DNA of 37,117 nucleotides from assembly GCA_015680685.1 (NCBI GenBank), contig MNCI01007639.1:468323-505439 (forward strand), in the 5' to 3' direction. The notes under the pieces are model-generated. The model did not search any database, was not told the origin of the DNA, and was given only the letters and a program-made list of their open reading frames with translations. Positions within the stretch are counted from its first letter, which is position 1; the number at the start of each line of letters is the position of its first letter. Source of the stretch: Gnetum montanum. Its lineage: Eukaryota; Streptophyta; Gnetopsida; Gnetales; Gnetaceae. The position numbers and the translations under genes are program-made. This document shows, in pieces, positions 23,930-35,020 of the stretch.

Positions 23930-24500
23930 TAGTTACAATTTTGGAGCAAAAGGGGATACAAAAAATAAGCATTTTGCCAACTACGCTTGCTGAAGATGAG
24001 TTGATTGCATTCTAGAGCTAAGCTAAGCATCGTTGCTATGCTATGGAGGCCACTAGGAACTATCCTTGCTAACTACGCTCTTCTAAAAGGTGACTATGCT
24101 TTGGGCTAGGGGAGAGCATAGTCTCACTACCAATAAAATCTATGAGAAAAATGGATTTTTTGTAGACTACTCTCTCTCGAAGGCTAACTATGCTCCCAAC
24201 TAGGGGTGAGCATAGTCTCGACACCTGACAAAATTTGTAAAGCTGATCTACTTTTGACTACACTCTCCTTGAGAGGCTAACTATGCTCTCAACTAGGGTT
24301 AAGCATAGTCTCAACACTTAGCAAAATTTTCAAAAACTAATCTTCTATTAACTATTCTATCTACACTCTAGAATGGTGTGCTTGGGGGAAAGTGTAGTCT
24401 CAACACTTAGGGAAATTTTCAAGATTTTTCCCTCCAACTAACTATGCACTAGGACACTATGCTCCCTATGCTCTACAAATGGGTTGAGCATAGTTCCCAC
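23930..24500. repeat. Degenerate hairpin array in the U3 of LTR2
   Basis: Units spaced roughly 90-120 bp apart pair GACTATGCTC or AACTATGCTC with a following GAGCATAGTC, with CAAAATTTTCAAA-like text between units. They are hairpin-forming like those of LTR1 and LTR4 but of different sequence and period. Confidence 0.75.
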
Positions 24501-24639
24501 ATTTTGCAAAAATTTATAACTGGGACACCATAGTCCATATTTGGTGGTGTTTCAATAATGATGTTCTATGATTTTTAACCAATTTTATGACATCCAAAGA
24601 ATTTGAGAGACTTTAGTAGGGTCTAGAGGTCACTCAAAT

Positions 24640-25300
24640 AGGTCATGGGGTTATTTCTAGCTATAGAGAAGGTTATGTTGCATACCCCCAAGGCATCCAT
24701 CCTAGCTCCATGCTGGCCAACATGGAAAGGAGGGTTCACTAGTGAGGAGAAGCTTCAAGGATGGAAATCAACTTGAACTTTTGTTATTGTTGACTACCAT
24801 AGGTCATGAGAAAGCATATGGTTGTCAAGGTGATATTTATGATTACTTAGACTTTGGAGAAGGGTTTTAGATCATACCCCTTGAGCCTCCACACTAGGTC
24901 TATGTTGGGCAACATGAATGGGGGTTTACCAATGTAGATCAACTAAATCCAAAGGCTTCATGCACTTTCAACTAGGTTTGATGAGGTTTTCAAGGCTACG
25001 AGGAGTGATTAGAGTGGTTCTAGGGAATTTGGGCCCACTCTAGGGTTAGATTTGGGTGTGATGGGTACTGGGGGTAAGAATCGATGTCATCCTTCCTAGC
25101 TCTATGCAAGGTAATGTTTCCCTAGCATGTAAATCTAAAGCGTCTGGTTTTGGCAAGGTCTAACCCATTTTTCAAGCCTAGGGTTGAATTAGGTAGGTTA
25201 CAGCTACTAAAAGTGGTAAGGGAGCTAGGTTTTAGGCATACATGCCTCCACACTGGATCTAGGCTACAAAATGTAGATGCATAGGGCTTAAGGCTGGAAC
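24640..25300. repeat. Four degenerate ~200-bp repeats
   Basis: Related blocks start near 24670, 24870, 25070 and 25230. Each reads roughly GCATACCCC...CCTCCACACTAGGTCTATG followed by GGCAACATG. They lie between LTR2 and exon 1 of the unit 3 antisense gene, where unit 1 has array A. Confidence 0.55.
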
Positions 25301-25340
25301 ATTACTATAGTTTTTCCAAGAGGTCAAAAACCCAATGTTG

Positions 25341-27319
25341 ATGGAGTTTTGGGTCTAAAACCACAATGTATGAGGGCATATAGTAGGGACCATGGTCCAA
25401 AATTTAACAAATCAAAAAAATTAAATTTAAGTGTTGTTTCCCCTTCCACTCTTAGCATAGAGAATACTTTCATATCCTCCCCCCTCTACTCACACTTTAA
25501 GTTCCAATGCATCAAATTGGCAATGGGTGTAAGAGTTGGAGCATTTAGGTTTAGGTTTTCTTTTTATGGTTAAGTTGCCTAAAAAATCAACCACACTTTT
25601 CATTCCACACCTAGCACATTAGAAAAATTCTATAGGATAGTTTTTTTGCTACAAACACCATCTCCTTTCAACATTGAACCACTAGAACTACCCCCTAGCC
25701 TATGTAGAAGCCTCAACTCTTTAGTTTCCAAGCTTCTGCAACATTGGTGCAACCATGATGAAGAAATGTGGATCAAGAAAAAACCCAAAGCTTCAAGAGA
25801 TAGATGAAGTTACTCAAAATATTTTCAAGCTGCCTAGGACTATTTTAATTTAGGCTTCCTTCCCACTCACTCCCAGGTATGCCATCTCTAGGCATTTCTC
25901 ATCAATTTCCTAGCCATTTTTATATTTTTCTAGCTAGGATAGGGTAATTTTCTTCATATCTATGCAAAAGGGGTCAATCAAGTTGAATTCCAACAAAATC
26001 CCACCTCATATTTTTGTTGTTTCTACATATATATAGGGTTATTTGGTTGTTCAATATTTCGTAGATATGATTTGTAAAATAGGCTTGCTTATTTGTGTGT
26101 TTTTTCTAAAAAAAAATGGAGTAGAGTCATTTTTGTTAGATCTAGGTTGATACTCTTATTAAAATTAAATTCTAACAAAATAATAGCCCCTATTTTGATG
26201 TGTTCCTAGATGGGTTTAATTTTTTTTACTATTTAGGCTTCAATTCATGGCTAAACTAAATTAGGTTTTATGAATTTTTGTGTTTTTAAATGTTTTTTTG
26301 ATTTAAAAAAAAGCAAGCAAAGTTGTGGATTTTTTATTATGAAAATGGCTGAATTTTGAAAACATCTAAGGTTACTCGCTTTTAGGATTATGTTTAAGCT
26401 TTACATTGGTTGTGGTCTCATCTAATATGGATTCATAACGAGAAAGTTATGCCTTTTAATTAGGTCATGCAATTAGGGCTTGTGCTATTTTTAAAATTTT
26501 CATCAAAGTTTATAAATATTTTCTAAATAAATAGTATGGGTTTTGTATTTTCTAAGTTTGGGTGTGTAGGATGTGATTTAATCTTTCAAATAGTGTGTAC
26601 ATTCTCCATTTGTAGCTCAAATGAATTTTTGGTGAATTTTTAACCAACCATGCATGAAAGGGGGTTTATTTTTACAACTATGATTGTGCAAATTAGGCTA
26701 TGGCTCACTAAAATTGGCTATGTATTTTTTATTGTACTATCTAAGGCTGAAAATATTATGATTTCAAGATTTCTTTAGTGTTGGAATCACTAAAATTACA
26801 TCTTTGAGGGATTTTTTATGAATTTTTAACTATGGCTATGTTAAATAGGCTTAATTTTGGTTGTAGCACTTTACCCCTTGGAAATAATTGTTATTGACAT
26901 TCTTAGAGATTCTTCTTTCCAACTTCCATGCCCTTGGGGATACCTAAAGATGTAAACAATGCTCTAAAGTTGGTTTCATGAGAAATAGAAAATTTTACTA
27001 TTTTTAGCATGCTTTTTCCTATAGATATTTTTTCTAAGTCTTAATGCTTTTTCTAAATTAATGTATGGTTTAGACTAAGGCATAATTTTGGCCATGATGT
27101 TTAGGCTATAATATTTTGGCTATAATGTTTTGGTTGTAATGGTTTAATGGCTATGGTTTTTATAAACTAATAGTTGTCAAATCTCTAAATGAATTTTGGA
27201 AAATACTTTAGACTTTTTTATAGGGGCTAATTTCATTCCTAAGGAATTTTATGAAATTCACAAGTAAATTCTAAGCATTGAAACATGATGGTAACGATGC
27301 CTATATTTTCCCCTTGTAG
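25341..27319 (+). other. 5' region, exon 1 and intron 1 of the unit 3 antisense gene
   Basis: A splice donor CCCAG|GTATGCC lies at 25876/25877, and an acceptor CCCCTTGTAG ends at 27319, where exon sequence shared with copies 1 and 2 begins. The intron is about 1.44 kb and very AT-rich, with TGGCTATG and TTTTTAGGC words. Upstream of the donor is a plausible non-coding or lightly coding exon. No clear TATA box is seen. A 74-aa ORF at 25349-25573 has no support. Confidence 0.5.
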
Positions 27320-30300
27320 GGTCCTACTGAAGCCCATACTCATCGTGGTTCAATTGGTAGGCATCCTATGCTATATCAGCCAACCCAAGGCCAACACCCC
27401 TCTACCTAACATGGTCCTAGAGAAGGGGTCATTGTAGTTCTATCCAGGGGCAAGGGAATTCCTTGCCTATCTTCTTTAGAACTTTAGTATGATGATGTGA
27501 TCACACTTATCTATAGAGATGGCTAGGGTCATAGTGGAGACCCTACTACTTGGGTTTGCGTAGTTGGTTGCTTGGTTCATAACCAATGATATAGAGACTT
27601 GAGTAGCAAGAGAGCCAATGGAGACAAAGGACATCATCAATAAATGTTACCTCTTGGACATCTAGAAGATACTAGAGTATTCTTCATACAACATCAATAA
27701 TACTCTAATGGTAGCACAAAGACCTTACTCCTTATTCCAAAATCCCTAGGCATCATGTACCAATTACAAGGGGTAAGCATGGCTATTATAGGTTTCAATG
27801 TTTTAGCTTTATTAAATTTGGTCATTTTTCCTAACTTGTCAATTTTACATGAATCTTACATGTACATGGTTAACAATCAAGGCTTGATCAAGAATGATCA
27901 AATCTTGGTGATAGCCCACACTACATTGATTGAATTCAGCAAAGGCCCCAAGATTAGACATGTTGTTTTCAAATAGCTAAGTGGGAAATTTGATGAACAC
28001 CATACCAAATTTGACCTTGTTTACAAGAAGTGTGTGGCTACCAAAACAACACATAGATAGTGGATGGCCCCCAAGGCCATCAAAGATATGAGTATCATTG
28101 CTAGGAGCCCTACACAAACTTTGTAGAGTAGGAAGAAGAAAGGTGAGAAAAAGAATGGTTTTCTATGTTATATCTAAATTTTTATGGCTACATGGGTCTT
28201 AAGTATTCTATGGTCTAAACATAGATGTACTAATGCTAACCACTTATTTGTGGGTTGCAAGATCATCCACTTCTACTAATATCATTAAACCTCTCACCAA
28301 ACATTTCGTGGATACTCTCATCCTAAAGTTTGATGACATGGGGCCAACATAGGAGTGGTTAAGAGGGCAAGCATCTAAGAGAATCCAAACACACATCATG
28401 CATGCAAGTTTGCTCAACACCTTCATGGCACCTAGTATTATTGTCCCTTCTATGAAGATGCCAAATGTCATCAACTCCTTCAACATAGGAGCTAATGTGT
28501 CACACACCACAATGTGAGGCATACCAATTACCATTTTCATTAGTAATGCTACCTTTGTGACTTATTTAATATTCCCACTAATAATATAATAGTTACCACC
28601 AAACTAATGAAGGAGGCTAATAATCATAATGAATTTGAACAGTGGTTTGTTGCTAGCAAGGACCACTAGGAACTTGCTTTTGAAGGCTTCACAAACCTTG
28701 ACACAAGGAAGTTGTATCCCTTATTCATGCCTCGAGCCTTTCCTAAATGTTTTCCATAGAATAAGATAACCTATATTCCATAGGAATAAACATTAAAGAA
28801 GGTCTTAGTGGAGGGAACTCATTTTAACTAGGCTAGTTCCTTGGCTACTTGCCTCAAGATGGAAATCCTCAAACTCCTTGAGGACCTCTCTATGATGATC
28901 CACATGCACTATGCATTTTCTAAAAGTTATTTGAAGAGGTTCACAAAATTCTTGATGGTAAGTAGAAATGGATCATGGATGCACTAGGGCCCAAAAAAAC
29001 TCTCCAAGCCTTGGATAAAACATCTTTATTCATCTATGTAGGCTCAGAACCCACCAAAGGATATGGGAGATTCACTGTATGTGACCACCAAGAACCTTAG
29101 TGTTAGTCAGTGTGAATCCCCTAATAGCATGGGGAAGGAGCCTCGTACGCTCCTTGTGAACATCTAGAGAGCTCAATGGTTGTATGCTGAGGCTAACAAG
29201 GTAGTAAAGGCTAGTTTGAAATGGCCACTAGAGGAAGCACTACTAGCATCAAAGCTACCATCCAAGAAAAGGATCATCTTTAAAATCTTTTGGTTAGATC
29301 AAGTAATCATAGGTATGATTTATCTATCTTCTTAACATTTTTGGTTATGTTATGTCCTATGGCTACATGTTCTAACTTGACCAATGGCTTATGGCTATAA
29401 GTGAATGGCAAAACTTAGTAAGTTAAGCTACCACTGTAGAAGAAGAGCAAAGATAGGTAGAGGAGGTACAAAAACTTGCAAAGGAGGAGCAGAGACATAT
29501 AGCTTCCATGGTAGATGTGGAAAAAAGGTATGTAGAGAAGCCACTCTTGTAGTAAGATATGAACAATCTAGACTCCTTGTTCAAGCATCCACTACTCGAG
29601 AAGCCTCTAATTGACATCCTCGATCATGATGATGAAGACGAGGATGAAAATATAAATGTGGATCTTGGTATGGCTATACTTTACTTTTTATTGCCTTTGA
29701 TTTTATGTTTAATTTCTTAGTTCTTACTTGCCCAATAAGTGTTATGATTATCATATTTCTAAACCACCAGTAGAGCCCTCTACATCCACATTTTACATGA
29801 AATCATGGGTAGAGGTCTTGGACAAGAGAGAATTCATGCACAAGATGGCAAAGGACATCATCAGTTAGTTGCAACAGATTGCACATAAGATCAATAAGAA
29901 CTATGTTTTGTTATGCCTTAGTTGTTTTACTATGAGTTATATTTTATGCTATGGCTACCTTAGGCTGTATATCATGTTTATGATTATATTTTTGTTGTTT
30001 TCATTACCATCAATTACATGGAATCTAGCCCAAGACATGGAGTTTGACTCCTTGCCTAAGCTTTTTCCTAACAACCCAAATGTTTTCTTGAATTTGTATG
30101 AAACTAGCACTGATCTAGTAGTTTCATATGCAAAAGCTTCATGGAAGATTTAAAGATCCAACAAATCACTATGGGAATACGTTATGGCCTTGAAGGAGTA
30201 AAATAAAAGGTAAGCTAAGAGGATCTAGGATCTTAGGGAAAGTAAGGCCTTTGTGGAAGCCCAAGTGGCTAACTCAGAGGCCTTATGGATCAAGGAGATC

Positions 30301-31037
30301 ACATGGGCCCACTACTAGCACACCATCCATGAAAAGGTTTTCCTCTCTTAGAAGTTTCACGAAAAGCAGATGCAGATGGACTTGATCTTTGGAAAGGTTC
30401 AAGGTTGAAAGAATTACAATGCTTGGATCTTGGAGTGGGGTAAGATACAAAAGGATCACAAATAAAAGTATAAGGGTGATCAAGAGGCATACCTAAAGTG
30501 GCTAAATAGGGAGATGACTAAATGAAAAAAGAGAAACATGTTTATCTAGGGTATTCAGGCTAAGAGTACTTTCAACCTCTTTGAAAGCACTCTCATAGTA
30601 GTTGAGTCTCCCACTTCCTAGATCACTACAACTATAGATGAGGTATCTATACCTACAATCTCAAGGGAGCTGCCATCATGGATGGTAGTACATAAGACTA
30701 ATATCTTCACAAGCACAAATTTTGGGGATATTAACTAGGCCAACATGACAAAAGACTAGATCTCACAATGCTTTGAGACTAGCCTTCACCATCTTTCCCA
30801 AGAGTTTATAAAGCCAAATTTTCCACAAGTTTGATGGCATCCATGTTTTATGTTCTAAACTTTAGTTTTTCATTTCTTTATATCATGGTTTTGGTTATCC
30901 TGGTTACTGATTGGTTATATGTTGTCATGTCACAAGCACCATATGATGTCATTGGCCCCAACAGTGTAGGCAATGATGATGATGATACACCATATGCTCC
31001 CCCTCCAGATGTCTTCTTGGCACCACTGAATGCATGA
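27320..31037 (+). pseudogene. Antisense multi-exon gene, unit 3 copy
   Basis: This is the most decayed copy. Landmarks alignable to units 1 and 2: INNTLMVAQR (around 27690), AHTTLIEFSKGP (around 27920), the MHYAF segment (around 28905), LSKPWIKHLYS (around 29000), DSLYVTTKNLS (around 29070), KSWVEVLDKREFM (around 29800), KQMQMD (around 30365) and a final exon from about 30937 with Asp-rich DDDDTP, ending in TGA at 31037. Introns recur at matching sites, for example about 28145-28260. Stops are frequent and CpG is rare. The last exon stays open for 34 codons. Function is unknown. Confidence 0.55.
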
Positions 31038-31380
31038 TGTGAAAAAAATTTTAGATGATTTTTGTTTAGTTTATTTTAGGTTGGACGTTGTATGGCCCAT
31101 ATTGGCCAATGCTTGAGTTATAGACATTTTGAAACCTATGGTTTATTTTTTAAATATTTATGTCACACAATGTGGCTATGTCTATATATATTGTTTTGAA
31201 ATATTTTAAATTTTAAGTTTCATGTTTAGTTTTGACTGCATATGTTGTTGATGGATTTACTACATTAAGGTTTTGTGGGTTATAAATGTTGTAAATGAGG
31301 TTATGCTACTGATGGCTACATTAGCTATGTTGAAAATGGCTAGAATATAAGATTATGAATGACCCATAGGATAAGGGTTA

Positions 31381-31624
31381 TGTGCTAGTCTTAATCCATG
31401 GTAGGCCACATTGTTATCACTAGTTTAAGGCCATGGTAGGCTAAAGTACCAATTTAAAGTCTTAATGAACTATAGTGCCAGGTTAAAGCCTTAGCAAACT
31501 GCAACACCAGTTTAAAGTCTTAGTGGACTACGATTCTAGTTTAAGGCCTTAGCCAACCATAGGTTTGCTATTTTTAGGCCATGGAAGGCCTTGGGCTTTG
31601 CTATTTTTAGGCCATGATGGACCC
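31381..31624. repeat. Palindromic mini-repeat array B3 (unit 3)
   Basis: About seven units with core AGTTTAAGGCCATGGTAGGCT or AGTTTAAAGTCTTAGTGGACT, placed between the antisense gene end and the protease remnant. Confidence 0.85.
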
Positions 31625-31997
31625 TCTTTAAAAGGAAACTTATATTTTGGCAATTTTCTATTTTACAATTTTTATGATGCTTTCTAGTTTTGAAATTTTT
31701 ATAGGGCTTTTGATGTTTACATCATGTGCAAAAGTAAAGAAAGAAAAAGGTGCTGATAAATAAACAAAAATTCCAATGATAGTAAAAACTTAGGCTACAT
31801 GCATAAAAGAGTTAATTAAAGAAGACTATAAAGCATAACAAGCCAATAAAGAAAATTTAGGCTACATGGCTATCAATGAATATCATTATATGGTTATAAG
31901 GACCTGGGTGGAAGGGACAAGGTGTACTTCACTTATGCAAACTCTTCCTAATTTTTGCAAGATTAGGAAATTTGTAAGGTCTACCCTACACAAATTT
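31625..31997. other. AT-rich spacer, no gene
   Basis: A-rich sequence equivalent to 6868-7180 and 18484-18879. No gene is seen. Confidence 0.6.
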
Positions 31998-32197
31998 TTA
32001 TTTTCCATTCCCTTCACTAATGATGTTAAAAGGGAGTTCATCCCATAATGCATTCCATTTCCCACAATTGTCATTATTGGCTTTCTCCTCTCTCTCGGGT
32101 CATTGGATTTTTTGGCTATAAGTTTCTTCTTGAAACTCCATTTCAAGCCATTGATCTATGTCCACATTGTTAATAGCCAAGGGCACCACCTAATCAC
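31998..32197 (-). pseudogene. C-terminal fragment of gag-protease, unit 3
   Basis: The minus strand encodes the tail shared with units 1 and 2: LAIN.VD-like sequence near 32180 and NALWDELPFNIISEGNGK with TAA at 31998. The rest of the protease and gag are cut off at 32197 by the younger LTR. They would be expected to the right of that insertion, outside the window. Confidence 0.75.
32193..32197. other. Candidate target-site duplication (left copy)
   Basis: ATCAC directly precedes the LTR4 terminus TGTAACG. A matching ATCAC should follow the other LTR of this element beyond the window, so it cannot be checked here. Confidence 0.4.
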
Positions 32198-33026
32198 TGT
32201 AACGACGGAAAACGTCGGCAGCTAGAAATACCGATTGAAATTCCGTGTACACAGCTTTAACCACGGATCCGCGCGAGGGCTAAGCTGGAAAAACGAATCC
32301 GCGGTGCCCTGAACGGTCTTGTCGATCAGACAGGGACTTACGGGTCGGTAAAGGCGATGACGATTACGGATTTTTGCATGACGTGATTTGTTGCGAGAGA
32401 TCGTAAAATGGGGAGACAACGATGTAAATAAATCGCTACGAAGATAACGCTAAAACACCAGAAAGATGTCAGTCGGGAGAGAAAAAACAAGTGGATTTTG
32501 CAAAGATCAAAGATCTATGTTTCAATGCTGGACCGGATGTATGCTTCTGTGAATATTACGTTATAATGGGAGAAAACCCCCCAACAACTGGATACAAAAT
32601 GAGCACAAAACAACAAGAAAAATGTCTGGACAGGAATCCAATCTACCTTATAGGCCCAAAGCTTAGGTGCAGGAATGGTCAAGCTCTGAAGTCCGTCAAT
32701 CTTTTGAACGACAGAACCTGCTAACTGGGCGAGACGACTCTGCAATTCCTGCTCTGCTGCTTTGCTTCAGGTAGATCTGTTGTTAGGACTCAGGTGTACT
32801 GCGTTCTGTTTCTGCCAAAGGATAATGTTTGCAGCGATTACCAAGAGGTTGCTCTTGTTTCTCTGTTCAAGGCGATAAGTGTTCCCTTGCTCAAAAAATG
32901 CTCTTGTCCTCTTGATCTGCTGCCAACAAAAGCGATCAAATGCTCTAGTGCTCTGGTTTGTTTTTGTCAAGCGGCCCACTCTCCCCAAAAAATTCCTCCC
33001 CCTTTTGTATACTTGTCAGCCTGGAG

Positions 33027-33034
33027 TATTTATA
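33027..33034 (-). promoter_or_regulatory. TATA box of LTR4
   Basis: The minus strand reads CCTATAAATACTCC, the same core as in LTR1 and LTR2. Confidence 0.65.
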
Positions 33035-33264
33035 GGCCGCGACACGCACAACCCTGATGATGTGGGCCCGAATGTCGCGGATCCTGTTGACGCGATTCTT
33101 TTAAGTCGGACTGCGACTATGCACAACACGCTCTTTTGCGTGTTGTGCGTATAATTGTGTGCTGTGCGTGTAAAGATCAGGCCTATGATAGGTGTGTCTC
33201 GGCTGCGTTTGTGCTCATTCGCTTTGTGTTGCGTGTGTGAGTGCACTGACGTAGAAACAATGAG

Positions 33265-33905
33265 TTCAAGATCGTTTTTACGCTCACCACGCAGCTGTGC
33301 GTGGCAAAGCGTAAATGTAATCGTACGCTCACTACGCAACCATGCGTGGTGAAGCGTAAACAAAGTACAACTTACGTTCATCACATAACTACACGTGATA
33401 AAGCGTAAATAATGCATAACTTACGCTTATCACGCAGCGGAGCGTGGTGGAGCGTAAGGAGCGTGCAACTTGAATCATGACCCATGCACTGGTACGCACC
33501 ATCGCATAACGAGCGTAAAGGCCACTTATGTATGCGCCGCAAGAGAAAGTGCCAACCCGTCGTGCCTCTCTGGATTTTGCCTTCAACTGTTTTGGAGCTT
33601 ATTACGCTCATCACGCTGCCGTGCGTAATGGAGCGTAAACTTGTCCTTAGATAAAATTCGCCTTTAACTATCCCTGAACTCATTATGCTCATCACGCTGC
33701 CGTGCGTGATAGAGCATAAACTTGTCCTTTGAACAAATTCTCCTTTAACTGTCGCTGAACTCATTACGCTCATCACGCTGCCGTGCGTGATAGAGTGTAA
33801 ACTTGTCCTTTGAACAAATTCGCCTTTAACTGTTGCTGAACCCATTACGCTCATCACGCTGCCGTGCGTGATAGAGCGTAAACTTGTCCTTAGACAAATT
33901 CGAGG
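33265..33905. repeat. Two hairpin repeat arrays in the U3 of LTR4
   Basis: Four ~50-bp units (33270-33470) and four ~81-bp units (from about 33600, 33680, 33760 and 33842) each contain a long imperfect hairpin: TTACGCTCATCACGC, short loop, then GTGCGTGATAGAGCGTAA. The 81-bp units also share CTTGTCCTTTGAACAAATTC. Arms are 15-17 bp. Confidence 0.95.
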
Positions 33906-33968
33906 CGCGTTCTCGCTCAAATTACAAATCTTCGCCTGAGGCCGATCCGTAATTTTCACGGTGTTTCA

Positions 33969-33983
33969 ATGGCCCCTCTTTGT
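33969..33983 (-). other. Polypurine tract of the younger element
   Basis: The minus strand reads AACAAAGAGGGGCCAT directly before the LTR start TGAAACACC. This is the classical position of the plus-strand primer for reverse transcription. Confidence 0.75.
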
Positions 33984-35020
33984 TGACGGTTAGAGGGCTT
34001 ACCCGAAAAACGTCGACAAAGAATGCGAAACACCGGATTGGTAGAAGCAAGAACAACGTTCATCCATGGTTACTCAGGTGTTGCTCTGTTTACGTAAAAA
34101 GAAGGCTGGCGAGTATCAGACGAAGGGTATAACTGGAAACAGCTTCGGGGAAGATGCAAACGGTGTGCTTATTTATGTCAACAGGAATGCTTTCAGACGA
34201 GCGTTGCGCGTCAAATCTGAGGTATCTCTGTTACAAATTGTAGCAGGAATGCGTGCAAAAAGGAGCATGGCGCATCACTTTTGCGATATCTCTGCTAGCG
34301 TGAGTATGAAAAACAAAGCTGCGTATGGGAACTGGGTGGTGGGGAAGAAGGAAATAAGGATTAAGGTTAGATGCGTGTCGGGAAGAAATGTGCAAAGCTG
34401 AGTGGGTGGGCAAACCTGGGCAGCCATTTCAGCACGCTGTTGTACTTCGCCGCTCAGATGAACGCACCTTTGAACGACATCCTCGAAGTTAAGCAGCCTG
34501 CAACCACAAAAGGAAACAGAGGACGCCATTGCTTATGGACAAAAAACGGGGTTTCTTGGAGCCCATGCTGTCTGATGTTAGCCGGAGCCAACGAACTGTA
34601 AATGTTGAGGTGAAGCACTAAGGGGGAGCCGCCAACCCTGATGACTTGGCCCTGCATACCTTCGACAAAAGGCATCAGACGCAGTGCCCCTCACTGGTTG
34701 CACTGGGAACCGGCCAGATGGATCTGCGAAGCCGGCGCCCGATAGCGATGATTGGCGGAGACTCCTGGGGCCATGACCAACGAGGATTTCGTTGGGGATC
34801 CCACTAACGAGGTTAAACTCCCAGAGCTGCGACCACTGCAGCGGGTGCGGTGGTGGCATCTCCGAGGAATCAGTAAGATGCCTCCTTGCTTGTCCGAGGA
34901 ATCAGTAAGATGCCGATGGGGTGGCGATACTGGGACTGTCTCAGTATCCCACCCCGTCTGCTGTGCAACTGTATAGGAGTGATCACGCTCGCTTGAACAT
35001 GGTGGCGATTTGTACATTCC
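33984..35020. other. 3' untranslated region of the younger element, no identified gene
   Basis: About 1 kb of CpG-rich DNA between the polypurine tract and array B4. It holds a plus-strand ORF at 34066-34401 (111 aa) and a short direct repeat GAGGAATCAGTAAGATGCC (34864 and 34898), but nothing I recognise. The three older units have the antisense gene in this place; I find no alignable exon here. Confidence 0.55.

Larger units (their letters stand above)
23047..24554 (-). mobile_element. LTR2, between units 2 and 3
   Basis: The left terminus TATAATGATAGAAAACATC is a decayed form of TGTAACGACGGAAAACGTC (LTR4). The right end GGTGTTTCA followed by AT equals that of LTR4. TATA is at 23636-23643, 589 bp from the terminus. 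R-U5 keeps ATCCATGTGAGGG and AATAGGGACTTA. U3 holds about six spaced hairpins. Length is about 1.5 kb. The expected polypurine tract on the right is not recognisable. Confidence 0.65.
32198..33968 (-). mobile_element. 3' LTR (LTR4) of a younger inserted element
   Basis: The left end is TGTAACGACGG and the right end CACGGTGTTTCA, giving short inverted termini TGTAAC/TGAAAC and a length of 1771 bp. A polypurine tract follows on the right. TATA is at 33027-33034 on the minus strand. R-U5 resembles LTR1 (GGATCCGCGCGAGGG, GATCAGACAGGGACTTA). U3 contains two hairpin arrays. It is CpG-rich, unlike the DNA to its left, which fits a recent insertion. ORFs across it are repeat or shadow translations. 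Confidence 0.85.

Noticed and set aside
33381-33959. 192-aa minus-strand ORF with repeated ITHGSVMSVM
   Set aside because: It is the translation of the U3 hairpin repeats of LTR4; the repeat period, not coding, keeps it open.
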